A stretch of 64,000 nt of DNA from Myotis daubentonii (taxonomy: Eukaryota > Chordata > Mammalia > Chiroptera > Vespertilionidae). The notes under the pieces are model-generated. The model did no database searches, was not told the DNA's origin, and worked only from the letters and a program-made list of their open reading frames with translations. Every line of letters begins with the position of its first letter. Positions within the stretch are counted from its first letter, which is position 1. Made by a program: the position numbers and the translations under genes. The stretch covers positions 58,831,205 to 58,895,204 of the forward strand of contig NC_081846.1 of the NCBI RefSeq assembly GCF_963259705.1, in the 5' to 3' direction. Shown here piece by piece: positions 49,811 to 61,800 of the stretch.

Positions 49811-52800
49811 ATAGGAACTGGCAGGAAATCTAAAGTCACCACAAAAACTATTCTAGCCTCTACTAACAGATCACAACATTACATTTTTATAATGGTTACT
49901 GTAATTTTAAAGACTTCTATATAATACCTGTTTTTTAGCATCGTTCCAATTCAGTTCTCTGCCCATCAGCTCAACAATCCTGGGTAGGGCTTCCTCCGCT
50001 GCCTGGACATTTAGAAAAGCCAGGCGAGTGCGACGTGAAATCATATCCACTGCGGTGCAGGCATACTCCTTAATCCCATATTTCACCTGATTTTGAATTA
50101 AAGTAAAATTAGTAGTTTAGGCTTTTTTTAAAAGAGAAAATAAAATTTTACTGAAAACAACTGTTCTTAGGAAAAGTGACAGTTTTTCTTTATAAACCCC
50201 AGTTCTGTGGCAGGCATGGGGCAATCAGTGACATCATACAAGTTGCCCATCAGCCTGCCAAAGGAGTTTTGGAAACTGGGACAAATTAGTTAAGAGTTAA
50301 TGCCTTCTTTCTGAATAGAACCTGCCACAAACTTGCAAACTGCCTCACTTCTCATTTACCGTCCACAGTAATCGCGTACCTCTTTGCTTATACTTAATAT
50401 GGATGTTAATTTACATAGATGAGTAGGCAAAGAACAAGTATCAAAAAGTTATGGTCTCATCTCTTTTTTTTTTTTTTATTAGTTAAGGTATTACAAATGT
50501 GTCCTCATCCCCCCCCCATTAACCCCCAACCTCCCCCCCACACACAAACTCATGCTCCCATCCCCCTGTTGTCCATGTCCATTGGTTTGGCTTATATACA
50601 TGCATACAAGTCCTTCAGTTGATCTCTTCCCCCTCATCTCTTTAAGCTGTCCCAAAATTTCAGTCTGAGTAACCAAAAGACAGAAGCCCTGCCTTCCATC
50701 ACTAAGCACATGCTTACTGGATACCCAGGTTTTAAGGGGCAGTGAATTATAAGTAAATATAAAGTATGGTCTCTGTTTCATAAAATGTGAAACCTTAATG
50801 AGAAACAAAGCATAAATCTTTGAAAAGTTGAGTGTCAAATCAAGATATGTCATCAGGTAGTACATGAGTGGTACAAGAGTTGCAAATTCACAAAAAGGCA
50901 AACAACTGTGAATTAACAAGACTTGGGATAGCTCTTGGACAGAAAGAAATCCTTTATTTTCTACTATCATGGTTACCATTATCAATACCAATTTAGAGTT
51001 AAGATAAAAATGTATAAATGAAAAATATCTAGGCTGAGCAGACATTTTACTTCAGGTTTTAGCTCACATATGTGCATTAAAACTTAGCCCACATTTTAAT
51101 TATTTTAAAAGATGAAAAACAAACAGATGAATGGCACCCCGTGCAGACAAGAGATTCCCATTTGGCCATTCACATACCTCTGCTTCAATGTATGGAAATT
51201 CTGACACCAGACGCACTCCAACAATGGGCCACCTTTTTCCAGTCACACTTGCCATTTTGGCGACCTCAAAGGCCTTGTCCCCATAGGTGGAGGCAAGATG
51301 CTGTGCCACCTAGGGACACAAAACTGCATTAGGACTTTGAATATCAATACTTTTAGGTGCAAAGCAAAAAAACAAAACAACCCAAAAAACAAAACAAACC
51401 TACAAGCTTATCTTGTCAGCTTTCTACAGCCTGTAACTAATAGTTCTGGGAGAGTATTAGATTTTGATTTTGTGGGAGGAAACCACTTGGGCCCCAAGTG
51501 CTTAGGCCAGCATGAACTCTACTACACATGTATCACTGTATCAGTGACTGATGGAGCTTCAGCTTCATTCTGCTCCCAATATCACTTCTAAAGAACAGCT
51601 CCCCAGATGTTCACGACAGAGAGAATTTAGGATGTCCTGTCTGCTAAGAAAAAAGCAAACAAACCCTAGATTTTAAAAGAGAAACTAAAAATGTGCATTT
51701 TTTTTTTTAGGCCACTGAAGCAAATAAGCCATTCTTTTTTTTTCTTTTCTCCATTAGTTCTCGTACACAGTACACAGACGGAAATGAACCCCCCAAGAGG
51801 AAATTCTAATTAAGGGAGGCCACACGGTTGCTGCTTCTGCTACTGGCAATGGTGAGATTAGGCAGGTAAAGATAAGATAATAGGGCAATGCACACCCACC
51901 TCACTTTCAAGTCCATAATCCTGGACAAGCCTGATGTACAGTGTGGGGCTCCAATCTTTGCCCCCTTGAAGAAAAAGCCCAACTGTTCTACTTGGTCCTG
52001 CTTTCAAATTATGAGCCTTGATAGCAGCATTTATGGTATCTTCTGCCATAGAGCGATAGGTTGTCCACTTTCCCCCTACAAACAAGTTGGTAAATAATTC
52101 ATTAGGATACTACCCCTTATTGTTTTACACTTAATCATTTATCAACATATGAGTAACAAACCCACCTGTTGTTTGTAAAAAAAAAAAAAAATATGGCAAA
52201 GTGATGTTACACTTTACTCAGAATCATAAAAAAAAAAAAAAAAAAGCCTGTTGATTAGAGTTCAAAGAGGTGCCAGTGTGACTACTGAACACAAGGTCCG
52301 CTCTAAAGCTTTCCCAAGTAACAAGGTAATGCCCGTACCTGCTATCGTGATGAGGCCGCTCTCGCTGATATCCACAACATGATTCCGGGAGATGGACTGA
52401 GTGTTTGCAGACTTAGGATCTGTCACAAGGGGACGAATACCACTCCACGCTGCCAGGACATCCCCTCTCCTCACTGGGAAGGATCAATGACAAGGAGTAA
52501 GAGGATTACTCAGAGATATCTCAACAAAACTATGAAATAGTTAATAAGCAGAAAAGAGTACAGCAAAAGGAACACATGATTATGCACTTCAAAAGGGAGA
52601 GAGAGCCCTTAACTGGTTTGGCTCGGTGCATAGAGCATCAGCCTGCGGACTGAAGAGTCCGGGGTTTGATTCCGGTCAAGGGCATATGCCTGGTCTTGGG
52701 CTCAATCCCCAGTAGGGGCTGCAGGAGGCAGCGGATCAATGAACCCATTATGTATGTTTCTATCTCTCACTCTCCCTTCTTCTCTGAAATCAATAAAAGG

Positions 52801-55800
52801 GTATTTAAAAATGGGGATGGGGCAGTTAGGGGGGAGTCCTTAAATATAAGAACTGAGTAGATAAGTACAAGAAAAAATCAATTTATTTTATTACAAAGAT
52901 AATCTTCATGGGGAAAAAAATTGAAAAGAGAAAACAAAAGAAACAAATGCTAGCAAGCTTCAGCTGGAACAATTTGAAGTAGTTAAAAAGAACAACAAAA
53001 AAGGCAGAAACAAAATAAAAACAACCTAATAGACATGGCTTGTTGTATTTCTCCTAGAATACTATCTCTTCTCAGGGAAGACACAGATCCTTAATTGAGC
53101 ATTTACAGCCGGCCTAGCCTTGTCAAAGCACTTGGCATACACATTTCATCTCACTTAACCTCACAAAGCCCCATAGCATTAGGTATTATTCTCACTGTAC
53201 AGATGGGAAAAAAAAGATTGGAAAAGTTAAACCAACTTGCCCAAAGCAAACATCTTATAAATGATAGAGCAGCACATTCTTACCCATTGAATCACGGTCT
53301 CTCAACTGCTGACAATTTCCATGCTCTACTTTTTTTTTTTCTTTTTTCATTCCATTATCTTTATAACTGCCACAAAAATAGATAGGTCTCCTCCCAATAT
53401 AAGTACACAGTACTTGTGTTATAGTGTTTGGAAACTCTTTGAAAAGTCAAGATACTATGAAATTTTTCTTACTATCTCTGCCAAAACATAATTACCCCTC
53501 AATACCAAACATTGATGATATAAAAACAAAATTGGACAGCATTTGCATAGCACTCATTACTGACGTAAAAATGCTAAAAAAGAGTAGCCTAATTGTGGTG
53601 CTGGAGCACCATCAGAGGAAGGGCAAAACCTAAAGGCAGAGCTTTCAGAATCTACTCTTCTTTATCCAGATCAGCTTCAGGGTTGGCTTAGCTTCTTTCC
53701 TCTCCATTCTCCACATCAAGGAACTAACCATGTGCACAAATGCAATAGCTGCCTAATGATGCAGACTCTGGGGAGGTGATTGCTTACCTGGTTCTGTTGC
53801 ACCTACTTTGGTTAAACTAGTTAATCCATTCCTGGATAATAAAGAAATACAATTTTGCTTCAACCATGACTCAGGTCATTCTTTATCTTACTCCCAGCCA
53901 TTACCCATAGTAATAAAAATTGTCTGTATATAGTCTTAAAAACATCAAGAAAATGGGAAAACTGAATATCCACATACAAAAAAAAAATAAAAAAAGTTGT
54001 GCCCTTACTTTCCACTGTATATAAAAATTAACTCAAAATGGGTCAAAGACCTATTTACGGAGCTAAAACTATAAAACATTTAGAAGAAAATACATGGGAA
54101 AGATTCATGACATTGGATTTGGCAACGATTTCTTGCATATGAAACCAAAGGCACTTGCTACACAAGAAAAAATAGATAAAATGGGCTTCATCAAAAGACA
54201 TTATCTGGTGGGAGTCAATGGGGGAAAAATGGGGCATATGTAATACTTTCAACAATAAAGAATTATTTTAAAAATTAAAATAATACATTAAAAAAGATAT
54301 CAACAGAATAAAAAACAAGCCATGGGAGAAAATTTTTTCAAATTATATATCTGAAAAAGGGTTAATATCTAGGATATATATACAAGAACTCCTAAAACTC
54401 AGTAACTAAAAAACAAATAACTCGTTTGAATGATGGGAAAAAGATTTGAATAAGTATTTATCCAAAGAAGGTGTACAAATGGCCAATAAGCACATAAAAA
54501 GGTGCTCAATATCACTAATCATTAGGAAAATATAAATGAAAACCATAATGATACACAACTTCATACCCATTAGGATGGCTATTATAAAAATTTTATTTAA
54601 AAAAATACACAAAATAACAAATGTTGGGAAGGATGTGGAGAAATTGGGCTATCTTGTGTATTTTAGATGGGAAGGCAAAATGATGCAGCTACTATGGGTA
54701 AAAGCATGGCAGTTCCTCAAAAAATTTAGAATTACCAGGTGACCTGGCAATTACGCTTCTGGGTTCATAACGAAAAGAATAGAAAGCAGAGAAAATTCAA
54801 TTCACAGAAACATCATTTGTAATGGCCAAAATGTGGAAACAACCCAAGTGTCCACAAACAGATCAATGGATAAATAAAATATATTATATATATGCAATGG
54901 ATTATTATTCAGCTTTGAAAAGGAAATTCTGAAACACTCTATAGCATGGATGAACATTGAAGACATAATGCTAAGTAAACCAGGCACAAAAGGATAAATA
55001 TTATGATTCCATTTATATAATGTACCTAGAGTAGTCAAATTCATAGAAACAGAAAGTAAAATAGTGGTCACCAGAGGGAGGAGAAGGGAAGAATGGGGAG
55101 TTAGTGCACTCTCTAAAAATCAATAAAAACATGTTTTTATAAAAAGTTATATTGGAACTTAGTTAAATCTAGCATATTTTAAAATGGCTCTTTAAGGGCC
55201 ACACTCTTAACATGATTGTATGCTGAAAGAAGAGGTACCCATATACCTCTACAGGGGTGGCTAATCAAACCCATATCCAAACACTGTATCTGAAACATAA
55301 CCTGGTGAGGAAAGCCTCGGGCATCCAGGCTTCTCAACTGGAGCCCACAAGAGAGTCTCGATGCTGGGATCCCAGTCCTCGACCTGCCCCTCTGATGTGT
55401 GCATTCTCTTTCATAGGTTTAAGCCTAATGGCTCATATGGAATAGGGGTTAATTCTTACTTCACAGGATTCCACAAAAGTCTTTTAAAATATCAACATAA
55501 AGTATGTAATGTTTTAATCTTTACAAAAAGCCCAACTAGGAAATTACCACTATTTTCCATTAGAGTTCAAATCATCCTGAGTTAAAAATAAAACTTAGCC
55601 AACCACTTAGAACGTCACTGTGGTCACCACAAAGTCTGCAGAGTGTGTCTGTGAAATTCCTTAGGTAGCCACGCTGACCAGGAATTTGGTTTCAACTCTT
55701 AAAGCCCTCTGACTGATACTAAAATTATTTCATGGAAAATTAGACTTTCTAGAGTAAATCTGAAGCATATGCAAATAATCTTGGTAGCGAATGCTTTCCC

Positions 55801-58800
55801 TTTTCTGGTATAACAGGAAGAAAAATACTTCTATGAAATTGTGTTTATCTGAAAGAAAAAAACAGAACTAAAACACTTTTTTTCATTCACAGAGGAACAT
55901 TAACTGAAGCATTAGGTATACTGATACCATTCTTAATCCTACTCTTGAAATTGACACTCAATAAAGGAAAACACTACCAGGAACAATTCACAATGTATTA
56001 GGAACTTTTCTTTATCTTGCTTGATATCTTAACATTCCACTCTTAGCCTAAGAATTATATCAGATAAATTTTGCCATTAAATTTATTTTAAAAGGATAAT
56101 CAAATTTTAAGTCACATTTAAAATATGAATCAGTCTTCATAGCCTGTAGAATTTTAATATTATTCAACCAGAGGGTGCTTGGATCAGGCTATCTCCCTAC
56201 CAGTTTTCTCTCAGCCTTGAGACTAAATGATTTTTATGGATTATTCTTCAGCTATTTACTGCTGAAGAATAAAGTGCTTGTATCTCTTCACCACCGAAAT
56301 TTAAGTAATGAACAGTCAGGCCTCGGGTGTAACCTACATCCATGGGACAGAGCATTACTAAACACATGAAACATAAATTCTAACCACTTGTACAAAAGAC
56401 AGCAACTAACTGAACTAACAGCTTTCTCTCGTTATCACCACAGTAATATTTTCCCACAGTATTCACCCACAGTGGAAACCGTGGACGCTGTTAAACAATC
56501 ACTAACTAAAGTTCTCTGAAGAAAAGAAATTCCAATACAGTAGACAGACCGTGTAGAGAATCTTTTACTATTGCCTGGAACTGCTGCAGCTGTGTTGAAC
56601 CATGAGGGAAACAACCCCAGGATGAACCCAACTTGGAGAATGGCAGCGTGACGAGAAATAAGAGACATGCACTTTAGATACTGCGGAGTCACTAAATTAA
56701 CCACCTCTTGAGCATTCTTATATCGAGTTCTTCTTTTACAAGGTAATACACTATTTTATAGAATATATAGATTCCATGACTCTGTAAAAAACTGGCTATT
56801 TCCTTCTCTAAAGGTGTACATACATCCTTCCAGATTCTGCAGTGGCACTGTCCCACATGCTTTTCTGCAGTGATGATAGTGCTCCATGCCTGTACTGTCC
56901 AGTTCACCAGCCACCTATGCATGCGGCTATTAAGCACTTGAAATGTGGTTCATGTGAACTGAATTTCAAATTGTATTTAATTTTAACTAACTTTAATTTA
57001 ACTAGCCACACGTGGCTATGATATTGCACAGCTCTAGAGTAAAAGCTGCCAAGTAGTAGATCTCAGATTTGTCCTCATCAAGCTGGTGACTGCCACCACG
57101 GCCCCCTCACCTACACATCTCCAATGGAGCATCTTTTCCGTGAGATTTGACTGTACCTCCTTCGCTCATGAGACTACAACTTGCTGTAATTGCTCTCTTT
57201 TCACCCAAATAATTTTACAATCATAACATGTCCCATATTTACCATTTCAGACTATCCTCCTCTCCTACTAATCTCACAAGTTCAAAAAAATAAAAAATAA
57301 TTTTACTCAGTTTAGTACTCCTACCCTCAAGTTCTTACCTGGATATCAGTTCCATCACTCAGATTATAGCCAAGAGTAGGTAGTGAACATCACCTACTTT
57401 AACTCTCAACGATACAATGTGTGAAGCAAATAACTCAGCTCAAGGTGGTGATGCTTCAGAGCTCAAAGATTCATCTTGATTTTTCTGGTTCTCATACTTG
57501 CAGGATCACTGCCTCCTGCACACCACACTGGGGATTGAGTCCACAATCCAGACATGTGCCCTGACTGGGAATTGAACTGTAACCTCCCAGTTCATAGGCC
57601 GATGCTCAACCACTGAGCCAAGCCGGCTGGGCTATATTTAAATAATTGTATATTCCCTTTCAAAATAAATGAACACTTTAAACAAGATGACAGGAAATAA
57701 CACTACTATTAACATTGAGAAAAAGCCTCATTAAACACCACTTTTTTAGAGTGGCTTACCCAGATGGCACCTAGTTGATTTTTAAGTGTCAACTGCCCAG
57801 ATGTAAAAAACAAACAAACAAACAAAACAAAAAAACACAAGTACTTTCAGAGTGTATGTAAGTCCTTGGCAATATTTTCTAAAGGGCAGTTAGAAAATAA
57901 AATTGTCCTACCATCATGTCTAAGAAGTATTATACAATGCTGATAAACAACTATTTCAGGTTTTAGTATATATAACATATAAGGAATAAAATACCACAGA
58001 AATAGTAAAGTTTGCACAGACATTGTTCACAGCTGGTTGAAAAGACTAAATACTTATGTGATTTTTCAAATTATAATTAATATTTTTACTCTTAAAAACT
58101 TGGCAAGACAAGTGTTTGTTTTAACATTAATAGGAAATGAAGCCCCTGGGAAGTGACAATTAAGAGCTAAATGTGTGTTTTCGTTTCACATCAGTAATTT
58201 AGCCATACGTTTGGGGGTGTCCTTTCTCATGTGTGCCACTTTCGAAAAATCAATAAAAAGCATGTGAAATATCTAAATGAACACAGGGGAAATAGTGTCA
58301 GAAATCAATACTTCTCTACCAGCATGTTTAACCTGCTGAAATGAAGTGTTAAGCACAGAAATAAGATACCATATTACATTTATATACTAATGAAACGAGA
58401 AAAAGCAAAACATGTGACACTATAATTAAACAGCTGGAAGACATCCAAGCCTGTGTAAGTTGATAACCTTGGTACAATCTCTGGCAGTGAAAAGGCAGGT
58501 CTGCAGTGAGTTGATATGGCCAGTGCAGTTGTTAATTGAATAGCAGGCAATCTATAAACACTACTAATTGCATATGTGAAAACCTGTGCACAACTAGAAA
58601 AGCTGCCTAGAGAAGCACTCCAGAAAAACTACGTGGATAAAGCACTTGGCAAATCTTCTGTCTCTCTCAATCCCTGTGAGTCGGAGCTTAGTTTCGCCAC
58701 TGCATCCTTCTGATTAACCTGCACACAGCAGACTTAATGGTACATTTTTCAAAGGATCATTTTTCTTCCTAACCAGATATGCACCGCACAACTATCAATT

Positions 58801-61800
58801 ACCCACTCGTTTCAGAAAAGAACAAACAAGCAATCTAGAAAATTCAGCTTGTGAATGGAAAGCTTTCTACATCGTAAAAGAAGACATGGTCTTATTCCCA
58901 ACAGGCAAAATGCTTTGCGGAATTGTTCCGGCGCATTTTGCAGAAGTGTGGCAGCTGCTGCGAACAGCATGGAGTGTTAAGATTTGACACTTTTTTTTTT
59001 TCTTCCTTAAGGATATAGCCATTTGGGGAGGCTCAGAAACTGTTGTCAGAATTTTACTATTCATCCATTTAATAAATCCTTTTAAAATGATTATTGCTCT
59101 AGGATCTAAATCAAACTTTTTAAAGTTTTGAATCTGTAAAGAAGATGGCTTAGCCCAAGGTTTTAGTTAGGAAACACGGGATCTCCTCCAGTTTAATATA
59201 CAAATTCAAATAAGGCCAGTTAGGAGGAAAGGTTGTTATCATTCGGAGAGTGTCGAGCAGCTCCCATAAACTGAATTGAGACTTAATCCACTCCGTAGTA
59301 AATATAATACCACATCATGAAACCTGAAACTACCAATCAGAGTATTGTACCATTTTCAGAAGCACAAGTATTGAGGCCAGACTGACTTGTACTCAACTCA
59401 CACCATGTCCCCAACACAAAAGAGTTATTGGCAAGAAACTTCAGACTGCTGGGGCTCAGTTTGTTCATCTATGAAGTGGGAATTAAAATATACCTCATAA
59501 GGCTGCTCTGAGGAATCAAAGAGATAATATAGGCAATATGGTTAGCAGAGTGTGTAGCATAAAAAGTGCTCAATAAGGTAGACTTTATAAAAAACAAAGC
59601 ATGTGTTAACCATTATAAACAAATGGAAAGATTAAAATAGGTGTAGCAACAGCATGTCATCAAATAACTCAATGGTTCCTGATGCTGAGTTTTCTCCCGT
59701 ATTTCCTCAGGATAGAAGAGAAATTCCTTGGAAAAAATACAAATTTGAATGTCTCACTTTAAGATATAGACATCCTTCAGCTAACACTCTCCCAAGACTA
59801 AGGGTAATTCCTCAAGGCTCTCGTTCACTTAGAAATAAAAATGAAAAGCAACTATAAAGAATCATTCATTGTAACAAAGGGTAAGTTTATAAGTAGGAAG
59901 CTATGACAGGTGGGGTGCAAAGGAAAATTAATGAAGTATGTGAAAGAGCGGGGATCTCTGCTTCTATCCCAGGTATTTGCTATCTGGAGAACTCCTCTCA
60001 AAAGTCCCCAGACCAACAGAGAAAGGCTGGATTTACTGTTGAGATGTTCATTTCCATCTACCACTTTGACCAGAAATCAGAATTGACAAAAACTATTTGT
60101 TAGTTTCACCAATTCCCTGATTACCAAAGGGCATGTGAACTGAAACAAGCTTTACAGATCAACCAGTTCCCAGCAGGTATTGCAAACGTCTTCCATTTGT
60201 TAATAGGCAGAATGAAAGAGCAGGGAGCAGGGTCCAGTCTCTGCTACAGCCCAGAGCTATGTCACTGTGGAAATCCCCACCTACGGGGATAGGCATGACG
60301 GCCTCTTGGAACCAGATCTGGTTTCCCGCACATCCAGCCTCCCAGCACATGTAAGCAGTTAGATTTCTCGTCATTACTGCATTTGAACTTTAAGAATTTG
60401 GAAACTGTCAACATAGAGCTCTCTGCTCCTGAATTAATTTTATTTCTTGCTCCAACAATCAAACTTCCTGCTTGTAAAGCCGAGATATAAACCTCCTTTT
60501 TACATAAATTTGAAATGAAGCGTAGTTCAGTAACAATAATCAATGTATTAAAATGTAATCATACTCAGAGGAAGCTCCTCCCTTGCAAAAGGTATCAAGG
60601 TAAAATTGCAAAGCACGTTGATTATTTAAATATGGATATTAAACAAATCATAATTATATCCCTAATAACTGTGTGTGGGCCTAAGTATTAGCGAGATAGA
60701 TTTCGATTACATATATTCAATATATTTATACTATTACTATAGATATCCAAGGAGACTCTACTCAAAAAAACCCATTACTTGAAATTAGAAGAAACTAAAA
60801 TTGTAAAATATGGATCAATCAATTAAACTAGGAGAGTGACCTGAACCATTTTTTAAAGTGGTTTGTTTATAAATATGTGATCACACAATGAACAAAATTC
60901 TCTAGGAAAAAAGGATCCACAGATGCCAATGAGTCACATCAAGACAAAAATTGTCTTTGCATGTCTTCCATGGAAGCCCTCATTATAGAAGATTCCTGAT
61001 ATAAATGAAGACTATTTTTCAAAAATCTTAAACCTTCTACCTTCATACAGAATGATGTCCAAGCTGCTAATGCATCAAAAACCTTGACAACACCTATTAC
61101 TAATTTATTTTAATTCAAAACAATCATGAGTGGCATACCAGAGAGACAGGAAGCTTTGTACCTGAGTAAAAAACCCTTACCCTCAAGGAGCTCCAAGTGA
61201 AAATACATCTCCGAGTGCTGCCTATAATACAATGTGATATACTAGGCCAGCATTTTATGGGAATCGAGGTAAAAAGCCAAGATGAAAAGTCGGGAGGAAG
61301 GCATCCCGAGTGAGCCTTCAGTCTAAACCAGGAGGAGATATAAAGTGCATGACCTGATGATATATATGGTAATACAAGGATTAGACCACAGAATGCACAG
61401 AGGTAGTACAGTTGAATATAAACCTGCAAAGACTAATTGTGAAAAGCCTTGGGCCCCATGGGAGATAGTTTAGAACTTTTCCAATGGGGAAACAGCCAAG
61501 GGATATTTTAGTGCAGGGAAGTGACGATCGGAATTGTGTTTTGGAAAGACAGTTCTGGTGGAAAGATCAGACTGGGTGGGGCAGAGACCTGACAAATAGA
61601 AGCGAGCTAGGGGGCCAACGTAACTGTTCAAGTGAGAAATGATGGGGGCGAACCAGGGCAATAAAGTGAAAGGGGGTGTAAGGAGTGAGCACTGATAGAA
61701 CCGGAATGGATATGGAAGAGAAGGATCACCAAAGACAAGCAGGCCATTTCCAGCTTGAGTGACTAGATGGATGGTGAGGCTGTTAACTGACAGAGGAAAT

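Noticed and set aside
50491..51045. 184-codon minus frame next to a GPD2 exon
   Set aside because: It runs partly through an L1 3' UTR fragment and intron, not through the exon, and has no domain. It ends outside any splice-compatible frame.
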